From JBOGEB01 sp050743125 (GTDB lineage Bacteria > Actinomycetota > Nitriliruptoria > Euzebyales > Egibacteraceae), in the NCBI GenBank assembly GCA_050743125.1, contig JBOGEB010000015.1:1-36767 (forward strand): a stretch of 36,767 bases of DNA, read 5' to 3'. The position numbers and the translations under genes were made by a program. Below are positions 23,683-31,212 of the stretch, one piece after another; positions within the stretch are counted from its first letter, which is position 1, and the number at the start of each line of letters is the position of its first letter. The notes under the pieces are model-generated. The model ran no database searches. It was not told the DNA's origin and saw only the letters and a program-made list of their open reading frames with translations.

Positions 23683-24447
23683 TCAGGCGACGGCTTCGAG
23701 GATGTGGTCCGGAATGTCGAAGTTCGAGTAGACGTTCTGCACGTCGTCGCAGTCGTCGAGCGCATCGAGCAGGCGGAGCACCTGGCGGGCGACGGACTCC
23801 TCGGCGATCAGCACGGTGACGGAGGGAACCATCGTCGTCTCGGACGACGACACCACGATCTGTGCGTCCTCCAGCGCCTTGCGCACCGCCAGGACGTCGG
23901 CAGGGGCGGTGGTGACGGTGAACGCCTCCTCGTCCTCGCTCACGTCGGTGATGCCCGCGTCCAGGCCGGCCATGAGGATGTCGTCCTCAGTCGTCTCGGG
24001 GCGGGGGCTCTGGCGGCGCGGCACAAGGATCACCCCGGTGCGGCTGAACAGGTAGTTCACCGCGCCCGGCTCGGCGAGCGAGCCGCCGTTCTTGTTGAAG
24101 GCGGCGCGGACGTCGTTGCCAGCCCGGTTGCGGTTGTCGGTGAGGCACTCGACGTAGAGCGCGACCCCGCCGGGGGCGTAGCCCTCGTAGTAGACGGTGA
24201 CATAGGTCGCGCCTTCGAGGTCACCGGCGGCGCGCTTGAGCGCACGCTCGATGTTGTCCTTCGGGACCGAGGCGTCACGGGCCTTCTGGATCGCGTCCGC
24301 GAGCGTCGGGTTCGCCTCCGGGTTGGCGCCGCCGACCTTGGCGGCAGCCTCGATGCCGCGGATCAGACGGGCGAACAACCTCCCGCGCCTGGAGTCGGCC
24401 GCGCCCTTGCGCCGCTTGATCGTCGACCATTTGCTGTGACCGGACAT
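23683..24447 (-). CDS. yebC: YebC/PmpR family protein (probable translation or transcription regulator)
   Basis: A 254-residue protein with the family start MSGHSKWSTIKRRKGAADSRRG and conserved segments VPKDNIERALKRAAG, YVTVYYEGYAPGGVALYVECLTDNRNR, and FNKNGGSLAEPGAVNYLF. YebC proteins were long annotated as transcription regulators; recent work links family members to relief of ribosome stalling at proline-rich sequences. It is 3 nt after the pdxT stop, as in mycobacteria, and upstream of ruvC across the 138-bp palindromic repeat. Confidence 0.95.
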   Translation of the reverse strand: MSGHSKWSTIKRRKGAADSRRGRLFARLIRGIEAAAKVGGANPEANPTLADAIQKARDASVPKDNIERALKRAAGDLEGATYVTVYYEGYAPGGVALYVECLTDNRNRAGNDVRAAFNKNGGSLAEPGAVNYLFSRTGVILVPRRQSPRPETTEDDILMAGLDAGITDVSEDEEAFTVTTAPADVLAVRKALEDAQIVVSSSETTMVPSVTVLIAEESVARQVLRLLDALDDCDDVQNVYSNFDIPDHILEAVA

Positions 24448-24450
24448 GAC

Positions 24451-25071
24451 CTAGCGCTCCGACTCGTGGACGATCTCCACGAAAAGCCGGTGGAGTCGGC
24501 TGTCCCCCGTCAGCTCCGGGTGGAACGCTGACACGAGGATACGGCCCTGCCGGGCCAGCACGACTCTAGCACCCACCGGATTGCCGTCCCGATCGACGGG
24601 GTTGACCGCAGCGAGCACCTCGACGTCCGGTGAAACCTCCTCGATCCACGGCGCACGGATGAACACTGCGTGCATGGGCCCCCCGTCCAGGCCGGACACG
24701 TCGAGGTCGGCCTCGAAGCTGTCGACCTGCCGGCCGAACGCGTTTCGCCGCACCACGGTGTCCATCACGCCGAGCAGAGGCTGGTCGGATGGCTCGCCGT
24801 CAGCGGTCAGCGCGGACCGGCCGAGCAGGATCGCCCCCGCGCACGTCCCGAAAGCCGGCAGGCCGGCCCGCAGCAGCGCCCGCAACGGCTCGAGCAGCTG
24901 GTACCGCTGGAGCAGCCGGCCGATCGTCGTGGACTCGCCGCCGGGGACCACGATCCCGTCGAGTCCCGACAGCTCCTCGGGCCGCTTCACCGGCCTCGCC
25001 CGCGCCCCGCACGCGCCGAGCATCCGCAGGTGCTCCAGCACATCACCCTGCAACGCAAGCACCCCGATCAC
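24451..25071 (-). CDS. pdxT: Pyridoxal 5'-phosphate synthase glutaminase subunit PdxT
   Basis: Glutaminase that feeds ammonia to PdxS for pyridoxal 5'-phosphate synthesis. The 206-residue class I amidotransferase has VIGVLALQGDVLEHLRML at the start, the oxyanion-hole VPGGESTTIG, the nucleophile Cys in FGTCAGAILL, and the His/Glu pair in SAFHPELTGD. The start is taken at GTG 25071 by homology, with GAAGG 4 nt upstream; ATG 25149 or GTG 25173 would add an unconserved extension. Normally close to pdxS in one transcript; here an inverted plus-strand gene separates them by about 1.2 kb. Confidence 0.94.
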   Translation of the reverse strand: MIGVLALQGDVLEHLRMLGACGARARPVKRPEELSGLDGIVVPGGESTTIGRLLQRYQLLEPLRALLRAGLPAFGTCAGAILLGRSALTADGEPSDQPLLGVMDTVVRRNAFGRQVDSFEADLDVSGLDGGPMHAVFIRAPWIEEVSPDVEVLAAVNPVDRDGNPVGARVVLARQGRILVSAFHPELTGDSRLHRLFVEIVHESER

Positions 25072-25167
25072 GGGGCCTTCGCCGTCACCCCAGTGGAGCT
25101 GCCCCCTCCCGCCGACCAGCGCCTCCCCAGGTATGCGCTCCTCCACCATCCGCGCCAAGCCTAGTCC

Positions 25168-25202
25168 GGACACTTTGGTCCAGCAGGTGAACCAAATCGT
25201 CC
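25168..25202. repeat. Left 35-bp imperfect palindrome flanking the AbiEi-like gene
   Basis: GGACACTTTGGTCCA, a 5-nt centre and TGAACCAAATCGTCC. It matches the perfect palindrome at 26208-26242 at 30 of 35 positions in the same orientation, the left arm being identical. It lies between the divergent pdxT and AbiEi-like genes. Confidence 0.85.
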
Positions 25203-25220
25203 GAACTCCGCGTTGTCCAG

Positions 25221-25229
25221 TTGTCCACA
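25221..25229 (+). promoter_or_regulatory. DnaA-box-like TTGTCCACA upstream of the AbiEi-like gene
   Basis: TTGTCCACA equals the actinobacterial DnaA-box consensus, and a partial TTGTCCA stands 9 nt before it. A lone box can arise by chance, so this is only noted. Confidence 0.25.
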
Positions 25230-25279
25230 GGTCGAGCGGAACCCATCGCGCGCGTGGGATGACGTTTCACCCTGGAGGC

Positions 25280-26203
25280 ATGCGCGGACTACCACGAGCT
25301 ATCACCGAACTGATGAGCCGCCAGTACGGCGTCATCGAGCGTCAGCAGCTCCTTACGCTGGGACCACCGCCCACAGCGGTGAAACGCTGGGTCACTGACG
25401 GTGTCCTGATCCCACTGCACCGCGGCGTGTATGGGCTCGCCGGAGCCACACCCTCACACGAGCAGCACATCGTTGCGGCGCTCCTGCGTGCCGGGCCCGA
25501 AGCGCGAGCCGGCGGTCCTTCGGCGTGTTGGCTGCACGGCATCGAGGGCGTCAGTCCCGACTGGCCTCCGTATATGCTCGTCCCCGAAGCGCGGCGGGTC
25601 CGGCACGTGTCCTTCACCGTCGTCCGTTCCGGCTGGGCGGCCAGGGACGAGCAGACCGTCCGGGGCATTCCGGCCGTGAGTCCAGCCCTCGGCTTGATCG
25701 ACCTCGCGGCGCTCGTGACCGAACGGCGGCTACGAATCGCAGTCGATGACGCGCGGCGCCAAGGGCTGATCCGGCTGGACCGGCTCGTCGAGCGCGCCGA
25801 GGAACTCAGACGCCGACCCGGGGCAGTCGCGCTCCGCCACGTCTTCGCATCCGGCCAGTTCGCGCAGGAAAGCGAGGGCGAGCGGCTGATGGCCAGGCTG
25901 TTTCGTCCCGGCGACCCGCAGCCTTCGTGGGCCGTTTGGGTCTATCCGGACGTCCGGGTCGACGCGATCTTCCTAGAAGCACGGCTCGTGCTCGAGTACG
26001 ACGGGCGCGATCACCACACGATCGACACCGACCGGGACGCGGACAGCCGACGCGAGCTGCGCCTGAAGCACGATCAGATCGAGGTCCTCCGTATCACCTA
26101 CGGGATGCTGCGAGAGATGCAGGGGCAGACACGGGCGATGGTGCTGCGCATCTACCGCCAGCGGCTCGCTCTGGGACTACCGCCGGTGGTGCCAGCACGG
26201 TGA
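25280..26203 (+). CDS. AbiEi-like antitoxin-domain / DUF559 endonuclease-like protein
   Basis: A 307-residue protein with two parts. Residues about 12-60 (MSRQYGVIERQQLLTLGPPPTAVKRWV, then LIPLHRGVYGLAG) form the winged-helix domain of type IV AbiEi antitoxins. The C-terminal 100 residues resemble DUF559/Vsr-like PD-(D/E)XK nucleases: DVRVDAIFLEARLVLEYDGRDHH, RRELRLKHDQIEVLRITY. No AbiEii toxin gene is adjacent. Stand-alone proteins of this form are frequent in actinobacteria and their role is unknown. ATG 25259 is an alternative start. It lies on the opposite strand to all neighbours, splits pdxS from pdxT and is flanked by palindromes, so it looks acquired. Confidence 0.75.
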   Translation: MRGLPRAITELMSRQYGVIERQQLLTLGPPPTAVKRWVTDGVLIPLHRGVYGLAGATPSHEQHIVAALLRAGPEARAGGPSACWLHGIEGVSPDWPPYMLVPEARRVRHVSFTVVRSGWAARDEQTVRGIPAVSPALGLIDLAALVTERRLRIAVDDARRQGLIRLDRLVERAEELRRRPGAVALRHVFASGQFAQESEGERLMARLFRPGDPQPSWAVWVYPDVRVDAIFLEARLVLEYDGRDHHTIDTDRDADSRRELRLKHDQIEVLRITYGMLREMQGQTRAMVLRIYRQRLALGLPPVVPAR

Positions 26204-26207
26204 GCGC

Positions 26208-26242
26208 GGACACTTTGGTCCATCTGGTGGACCAAAGTGTCC
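26208..26242. terminator. Right 35-bp perfect palindrome / bidirectional terminator
   Basis: GGACACTTTGGTCCA (26208-26222), loop TCTGG, and TGGACCAAAGTGTCC (26228-26242): 15 perfect pairs. It fills the gap between the plus-strand AbiEi-like stop (26203) and the minus-strand pdxS stop (26246), where it can end both transcripts. A second copy at 25168-25202 lies at the other end of the cassette, so it may also be an element boundary. Confidence 0.8.
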
Positions 26243-26245
26243 GGG

Positions 26246-27130
26246 CTACCAGCCGCGGGACGCCAGGCGCTCCTCCGGCGGCAGTGCGCTGATACCGACC
26301 ATCGGCTCGCCGAGACCGTGGCTGACCTTGGCGATGACATCGGCGTCGGTGAAATAGGTGGTGGCCTCGACGATCGCGCGGGCGCGTTTGGCGGGCTCAG
26401 CGGACTTGAAGATGCCCGAGCCGACGAAGACGCCGTCGGCGCCGAGCTGCATCATGAGCGCGGCGTCGGCGGGGGTGGCGATGCCACCGGCGGTGAACAG
26501 CACCACGGGCAGCTTGCCGATCTCGGCGACCTCGCGGACCAGCTCGTACGGGGCGCGCAGCTGGGCGGCCTGGGCGTAGCGCTCGTCCTCGGACAGGCTC
26601 GCGAGCGTGCGGATCCCACCAGTGATCGCGCGCATGTGGCGGACGGCCTCGACGACGTTGCCGGTGCCGGCCTCGCCCTTGGAGCGGATCATCGCCGCGC
26701 CCTCGACGATCCGACGGAGCGCCTCGCCGAGGCTCGTCGCGCCGCACACGAAGGGGACCGTGAACGAATGCTTGTCGATGTGATGGGCCTCGTCGGCGGG
26801 GGTGAGCACCTCGGACTCGTCGATGTAATCGACGCCGAGCGCCTGAAGCACCTGCGCTTCGACGAAGTGGCCGATCCGCGCCTTGGCCATGACGGGGATC
26901 GACACGGTCCGGCAGATCGCCTCGACGATCGCGGGATCGGCCATGCGCGCGACGCCACCCTGAGCGCGGATGTCGGCGGGCACCCGCTCGAGGGCCATCA
27001 CCGCCACTGCCCCGGCCTCCTCGGCGATCTTGGCCTGCTCCGGTGTGACGACGTCCATGATCACGCCGCCTTTGAGCATGTCGGCCAAACCGCGCTTGGT
27101 TCGGTCACTGCCGCGAACCGGTCCGCTCAC
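26246..27130 (-). CDS. pdxS: Pyridoxal 5'-phosphate synthase subunit PdxS
   Basis: TIM-barrel synthase that builds pyridoxal 5'-phosphate from ribose 5-phosphate, glyceraldehyde 3-phosphate and PdxT-supplied ammonia. The 294-residue protein shows TKRGLADMLKGGVIMDVV, the Asp in that strand, ALERVPADIRAQGGVARM, the reactive Lys in VMAKARIGHFVEAQVL, the second Lys in IRSKGEAGTGNVVEAVRHM, and GIATPADAALMMQLGADGVFVGSGIF. GTG 27130 fits the family's N-terminus and is 5 nt after the DUF3048 stop. The partner pdxT lies beyond the AbiEi-like cassette. Confidence 0.96.
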   Translation of the reverse strand: MSGPVRGSDRTKRGLADMLKGGVIMDVVTPEQAKIAEEAGAVAVMALERVPADIRAQGGVARMADPAIVEAICRTVSIPVMAKARIGHFVEAQVLQALGVDYIDESEVLTPADEAHHIDKHSFTVPFVCGATSLGEALRRIVEGAAMIRSKGEAGTGNVVEAVRHMRAITGGIRTLASLSEDERYAQAAQLRAPYELVREVAEIGKLPVVLFTAGGIATPADAALMMQLGADGVFVGSGIFKSAEPAKRARAIVEATTYFTDADVIAKVSHGLGEPMVGISALPPEERLASRGW

Positions 27131-27135
27131 GGTCC

Positions 27136-28173
27136 TCAGGGTATCTGGCCGACCACGAGGCTGCCCGAGGCCGGGACGAGCTCGATCCAGGTGCGGCCCG
27201 GGGTGAGCGGGAGCGGGGCGCCACGTTGCGTGACCCACTCGAACTGCGAGGACGGCGATGCCTTGCGCCAACGGACGTCGTACGCGAGCCCGTCCCGTAG
27301 GACGACCGCCGGCCCCTCGCCGAGCACCCCAATCGCGACGGTGGGCTCGCCGTTGGTGTCGACGCCACCGCCCGGTGCGGTGACGACCGTGGCGACCACG
27401 ACGTTCTCGGCGGTCACCTGGCCGCCAGAGCTCATGAGGTGGTCACGGCCGTCCTCCCGGCGCAGCCAGGTGCGTCGAGAGGCGTCCCAGGTCCACGTCG
27501 CGCTGGCGTTCAGGGAGAACACGACCCGCGCGCCGGGGGCCGGCCGGCCGCCCAGCGGCGGGGGCGCGCCGAACGGCCACACTGGCACGGCGGGCGGCTG
27601 GTCGGCCCCCGCGCGCCACAACTCCAGCGGGCGCGTGAACAGGTTGTGCGGCGACCGCCGCTCGCCGGTCCGGAAGAACGCGCCGGGCGGCGCCTGCCCC
27701 TCGGACAGGACGCGCAGCCCTGCCGCTCGCAGGCGCGCCTCGGTGCCCGGGGCGGCCCCGGAGATGCCGAGTACCGAGGAGAAGGCGGGGAGCAGGTCCG
27801 CGTCGACGTCCCTCGCCGAGCGAACCGGGCCGACCGTCCCGGGGTTCACCGAGTGGAAGAGCGCGACAAACCGGGTCAGGCCGCCCTCGACCAGCCCCTC
27901 GAAGACGATGTCGGCCTGGTCGAGGCCGGTCTGCGGTCGGGCCTTGGCGGCGTTGTCGACCTTCACGGCGACCACCGGCCGCGCCAAGACCGCAGGGTCG
28001 GCGACCGGCAGCCCGGTCAGCGGCGCGGATCCCGTCAGCGGAGCGGACGCCGCGCGCAACGCCCCCGGGAAGATCACCGGCACCGGTACCAGCCGGTGGA
28101 CGCCGACCGCGACCAGCACGGCAAGACCGACGATCACGGCGATCGCGCGAACCGCCGGCGCGAACCGTTGCAC
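27136..28173 (-). CDS. DUF3048 (YerB-like) membrane-anchored exported protein
   Basis: A 345-residue protein with an N-terminal membrane anchor or signal (AVRAIAVIVGLAVLVAVGVHRLVPV), then the DUF3048 domain: VVAVKVDNAAKARPQTGLDQADIVFEGLVEGGLTRFVALF and GPVRSARDVDADLLPAF, and the C-terminal half with YDVRWRKASPSSQFEWV. The family includes B. subtilis YerB; its biochemical role is unknown. GTG 28173 is chosen for the GGGAGGGG just upstream. A short 18-bp tandem duplication gives SAPLTGSAPLTG after the anchor. It is co-directional with pimA and pdxS. Confidence 0.85.
   Translation of the reverse strand: MQRFAPAVRAIAVIVGLAVLVAVGVHRLVPVPVIFPGALRAASAPLTGSAPLTGLPVADPAVLARPVVAVKVDNAAKARPQTGLDQADIVFEGLVEGGLTRFVALFHSVNPGTVGPVRSARDVDADLLPAFSSVLGISGAAPGTEARLRAAGLRVLSEGQAPPGAFFRTGERRSPHNLFTRPLELWRAGADQPPAVPVWPFGAPPPLGGRPAPGARVVFSLNASATWTWDASRRTWLRREDGRDHLMSSGGQVTAENVVVATVVTAPGGGVDTNGEPTVAIGVLGEGPAVVLRDGLAYDVRWRKASPSSQFEWVTQRGAPLPLTPGRTWIELVPASGSLVVGQIP
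28012..28047 (-). repeat. 18-bp tandem duplication in the DUF3048 gene
   Basis: Two 18-bp units (15 of 18 identical) encode a duplicated SAPLTG in the linker behind the membrane anchor. The frame is preserved. Confidence 0.65.
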
Positions 28174-28239
28174 GCCCCTCCCTTCAGTCTCAGATGTGTG
28201 AATCCCGCTGGACGCGTCAGGATCCGCGCATCGCAAAGG

Positions 28240-29358
28240 TCAGGTGCGCTCGCGGACCGCCCAGTACACCGCCTCGATGCGGCGCCCGATCACTGGCCAA
28301 GCGTACTCGGCAGCGGTCTGACGGCCCTCGGCACCCATGGCGAGGCGAAGCTTCTCGTTTGCGAGCAGCGTCGAGACGGTCTCCGCGAGCGCGAAGGCGT
28401 CGTCGGGCGGGACGAGTCGGCCCTGACGGCCGTCCTTGAGCACCGTGCGGTACCCGGGGATGTCCGAGGCGACGACCGGGAGGCCCGCGGCCATCGCCTC
28501 GAGCAGGACGACGCCGAACGACTCGCCGCCGACGGCCGGGGACACGAAGATGTCGGCGCTCGCGTGGTAGCGAGGCAGCTCCGCTTGGTCCACGGCACCC
28601 ACGAACTGGGCGTCCGGGCGGATCGAGGACGGGATCATCTGCTGGTAGCGCTCCCGCCCAGGCCCCTCCCCGACCACGCACAGCCGCACCCGCGGTGTCG
28701 ACGCGCGCAGGCGAAGGAACGCACGCATGAGGACATCGACGCCCTTACGCGGCTCGAGCCGGCCGACGAAGAGGATGAGCGGGCGGGACGGGTCGACAAG
28801 CTCGGGCAGCGGCTCAGCGGTGGCGAACGCGGTGTCATCGACGCCGTTGGGCACCACCTGGAAGCTCCCGAGCGGCATTCGCAGCGCCCCCGCCGCGTAC
28901 TGCTGCGCCGACGGCGAGACGGCGATGCGGGCATCGAGGCGGCGCACCGTCCGCCGACCCGCCAGTCCGGCCAGCCGATAGATCCGGGCGGTCGAGGACC
29001 AGGCGTGGAAGGTCCCGACCACGGGGCGGGGACCGAACGCGGCTGCCGTCGCGGACACGATCGGCGACAGCGGCTCGTGGACGTGCACGACGTCCGGGCA
29101 GTAGTCGCGCAGGGCGCGCAGGATCTTTCGGCCGGCCAGCGGTGACAGCGCGACGGGCGCGACCGATTGGTTGTAGCGCACGGGCATCGGCCGCCCGACC
29201 ACGGTGACCCAGCGCTCATCCACCGCCCGGGCTGACGACGACGGGGCAAAGACTCCGACCTCGTGCTGGGCGGCGAGGTAGTCCGCGAGGTGCGCAACAT
29301 GCTCGCGAACGCCTCCGGGCTTGGCCCAGTCATAGGGGCAGACCAAGGCAATCCTCAT
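28240..29358 (-). CDS. pimA: Phosphatidylinositol alpha-mannosyltransferase
   Basis: GT4 glycosyltransferase predicted to add the first mannose from GDP-mannose to phosphatidylinositol on the inner membrane face, starting PIM synthesis. The 372-residue protein has the N-terminal acceptor-side motif CPYDWAKPGGVREHVAHLA, VVHVHEPLSPIV and GTFHAW, and in the donor domain ILFVGRLEPRKGVDVL and the E-x7-E motif in GGESFGVVLLEAMAAG. The function is strongly supported by its neighbours pgsA and the PIM acyltransferase. The start is the first ATG, matching mycobacterial PimA (MRIGMVCPYSFDVPGG). Confidence 0.95.
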   Translation of the reverse strand: MRIALVCPYDWAKPGGVREHVAHLADYLAAQHEVGVFAPSSSARAVDERWVTVVGRPMPVRYNQSVAPVALSPLAGRKILRALRDYCPDVVHVHEPLSPIVSATAAAFGPRPVVGTFHAWSSTARIYRLAGLAGRRTVRRLDARIAVSPSAQQYAAGALRMPLGSFQVVPNGVDDTAFATAEPLPELVDPSRPLILFVGRLEPRKGVDVLMRAFLRLRASTPRVRLCVVGEGPGRERYQQMIPSSIRPDAQFVGAVDQAELPRYHASADIFVSPAVGGESFGVVLLEAMAAGLPVVASDIPGYRTVLKDGRQGRLVPPDDAFALAETVSTLLANEKLRLAMGAEGRQTAAEYAWPVIGRRIEAVYWAVRERT

Positions 29359-29371
29359 CTAGCGCACCACC

Positions 29372-29540
29372 CGGAAAGCTCCGTTGGCATTCTCCACGCG
29401 CCTGCATCCCGGATCGCAGCGTTGCCTCTGCGCTCCTCGCGCCTTGCGCTCCGGGCGCAGTCGCGCCCTCGTGTCATCGGGGGCGTCCCCAGGGTCCCCT
29501 CTGGGGTTGGGGACCCCCTCACAGCAGAACGAACTTCCCG
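29372..29540. repeat. MITE-like palindromic repeat, copy R4
   Basis: A 169-bp element fills the gap between pimA and the acyltransferase gene. It opens CGGAAAGCTCCGTTGGCATT and closes with the inverse of CGGGAAGTTCGTTCTG. CTGCATCCC, GGATCGC, GCGTTGC, GCGCCTTGCG, GGGCGCAG and CGCCCTCG follow in the order seen on the reverse strand of 23498-23635. Its far end reversed (CTGTGAGGGGGTCC, GACGCCCCCGAT) matches the start of the copy at 35206. Confidence 0.7.
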
Positions 29541-29549
29541 CGCGGAGCA

Positions 29550-30554
29550 CTAGGCCATTCCCCGCGCCGGACGCTGAGGTGCCCCCGATCCGTCCTGGTC
29601 AGCGAGAAAGACCGGCGAGAACACGTGCCACTGCTCCGGCGCCAAACGAACGAGCTGCTCGATCGTCTCGGCGCACCGCTGGACCGCCTCGGCAACCTCC
29701 AACCCGCAGACGTCGACCGCGGGGAGCACCTGCAGGTGCCAACGGCGGCCGGGACGCTGAAGCATCGTGATCGGCACGATCGCCGCGCCGGTCCGCTGGC
29801 TCAGCATGACCGGTCCGCGCGGCATCCGGGAGCGCTCGCCGAACAGTGTGACGACCGGACCCGAGGAGGACAGGTCACGGTCGGACATCAGACCGGCCAG
29901 GTGGTTCGCGGCGAGCACCCGCGCGAGCCGCGGTGCAATGGACCGGTCCTTGGTGAGCGGGACGACCTCCAGCCCGACCGCCTCCCGCAGGGCGACGAAC
30001 TTGTCGAACAGCCGCCGCGGTCGCAAGACCTCGACGACGACCGCGATGTGGTACCCGTGGGCCTCGGCCCAGCGCGCGGCGACGTCCCACGAGCCGTGGT
30101 GGGCGAGCAGCACGATGATGCCGCGTCCGGCCCGCAGGGCCTCGTCGAGGTGCTCGAAGCCGGCCGTCGTCGTGCGCCGATCCAGATCCTTGGGCTCGAG
30201 GTCGGCGCAGCGGAACGCCTCGACCCAGTACCGCGCGTAGGAGCGGAAGGCCGCACGGACGGCCTCGTCCAGCTGCTCACGGGAGACGACCCGGGCGAGG
30301 TTGCACCGGATCCTGGTGCGCAGCCCCCTGCCGAAGCGGTAGGCAAGCCGGCCGCCAAGGTCGGCGGTGGCGAACACCACCGGCTCGGGCAGCCAGCGCG
30401 CCAGCTCCCACGCGCTCTCCCAGGCCAGCCCGACCAGGCGCAGCCGCAACCCTTCGGGCTCCAGCTCGCGCGGCGCTCGCCCGACGGCGCCAGGATTGCG
30501 GTCGACTGGCTCCCCAGGCTGCCCAGAGCCCCGGTACGCCCCGCCCGCCCTCAT
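29550..30554 (-). CDS. Phosphatidylinositol mannoside acyltransferase (PatA-like)
   Basis: A 334-residue LpxL/HtrB-superfamily acyltransferase predicted to transfer a fatty acyl chain to the mannose of PIM at the membrane. The catalytic H-x4-D motif is clear in LLAHHGSWDVAARWA, followed by VVEVLRPRRLFDKFVALREAVGLEV and MSDRDLSSSGPVVTLFGERSRMPRGPVMLSQRTGAAIVP. The first 35 residues are Gly/Pro/Arg-rich and unconserved. ATG 30554 is taken because it ends a relay of ATGA overlaps created by a 26-bp repeat; a later internal start is possible. It lies between pgsA and pimA as in mycobacteria (Rv2611c). Confidence 0.9.
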   Translation of the reverse strand: MRAGGAYRGSGQPGEPVDRNPGAVGRAPRELEPEGLRLRLVGLAWESAWELARWLPEPVVFATADLGGRLAYRFGRGLRTRIRCNLARVVSREQLDEAVRAAFRSYARYWVEAFRCADLEPKDLDRRTTTAGFEHLDEALRAGRGIIVLLAHHGSWDVAARWAEAHGYHIAVVVEVLRPRRLFDKFVALREAVGLEVVPLTKDRSIAPRLARVLAANHLAGLMSDRDLSSSGPVVTLFGERSRMPRGPVMLSQRTGAAIVPITMLQRPGRRWHLQVLPAVDVCGLEVAEAVQRCAETIEQLVRLAPEQWHVFSPVFLADQDGSGAPQRPARGMA

Positions 30555-30632
30555 GCCCAACCCACCGCCGTTCGGCTCATGCCAGATTCACCGCCGTTCG
30601 GCTCATGCCGGATTCACCGCCGTGGGCTCACG
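30551..30632 (-). repeat. 26-bp tandem repeat forming chained mini-ORFs between pgsA and patA-like gene
   Basis: Two full 26-bp units (30563-30588 and 30589-30614) and partial units on both sides span the pgsA stop to the acyltransferase start. On the minus strand each full unit supplies ATGAGC. The ATG at 30606 opens MSRTAVNLA, whose stop overlaps the next ATG at 30580 (ATGA); that opens MSRTAVGWA, whose stop overlaps the acyltransferase ATG at 30554. The partial unit nearest pgsA contains the pgsA stop itself. It looks like a duplicated translational-coupling junction. Confidence 0.75.
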
Positions 30633-31206
30633 TCTGCAGCGCTTGACGGAACACACAGCGCAGGCGCTGCGCGACGGTGACGAGCCCACCGGCGGCGAGC
30701 ACCCACAGAGCCAGCGGCACGAAGCCGAATCCGATGGCGAGGATGAGGACGATCATGCGCTCGGGCCGCTCGATCAGGCCGACGGTCGCGTCCCAGCCGA
30801 GGGCCTCGGCCTTGGCGCGGATGTAGCTCGTGACGAGCGCAGTGCCCAGCGCGACCATCGCGACCCCGAAGAGGACCGGGTCAGCACGCACCAGCCAGGC
30901 CGCGGCACCGAAGATCGCCGCGTCGGCGATCCGGTCGGAGACGCTGTCGAGGAAGCACCCGAGCGCGCTGTCGCTGCCACGCAGGCGGGCGACGGCGCCG
31001 TCGAGCCCGTCGAAGACCGTCGCGACCGCCATCACCGCCGCGCCCGGAAAGTGCCACCCGGCGAGGACCAGCCCGACGCCCACGAGCACGCCGGCAAGGC
31101 CGATGCAGGTCAACCAGTTAGGCGTCGCCCCCATGCGGACGAGTCCCTTCGCGACCGGGGCGGCCATCTGGTCGGTCAGCGTGCGGGCGTAGGCGGTGAG
31201 GGCCAT
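30628..31206 (-). CDS. pgsA: Phosphatidylinositol-phosphate synthase (CDP-alcohol phosphatidyltransferase)
   Basis: Integral membrane enzyme predicted to join CDP-diacylglycerol to inositol phosphate, the lipid precursor of PIMs. The 192-residue protein has the full family motif in FDGLDGAVARLRGSDSALGCFLDSVSDR (D-x2-D-G-x2-A-R-x8-to-9-G-x3-D-x3-D) and about six hydrophobic segments. The substrate is inferred from context: it is followed by the PIM acyltransferase and pimA, the M. tuberculosis pgsA1 arrangement. It starts 6 nt after the HIT gene stop; its own stop is inside the 26-bp repeat array. Confidence 0.93.
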   Translation of the reverse strand: MALTAYARTLTDQMAAPVAKGLVRMGATPNWLTCIGLAGVLVGVGLVLAGWHFPGAAVMAVATVFDGLDGAVARLRGSDSALGCFLDSVSDRIADAAIFGAAAWLVRADPVLFGVAMVALGTALVTSYIRAKAEALGWDATVGLIERPERMIVLILAIGFGFVPLALWVLAAGGLVTVAQRLRCVFRQALQT

Positions 31207-31212
31207 GTCAGG

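Noticed and set aside
22866..23765. N-terminal extension of ruvA with repeated GRREAK units
   Set aside because: It is the ruvC 3' end (27-bp duplication) read in another frame; the RuvA family starts at the GTG at 22865.
25221..25229. Replication origin or DnaA-controlled site
   Set aside because: Only one full DnaA-like box is present, with no box cluster, AT-rich region or dnaA/dnaN neighbours.
24581..25279. Upstream extension of the AbiEi-like gene
   Set aside because: The frame stays open only because it is antisense to pdxT; the domain begins after 25280.
26237..28201. 654-codon plus-strand open frame opposite pdxS and the DUF3048 gene
   Set aside because: Antisense shadow of conserved minus-strand genes.
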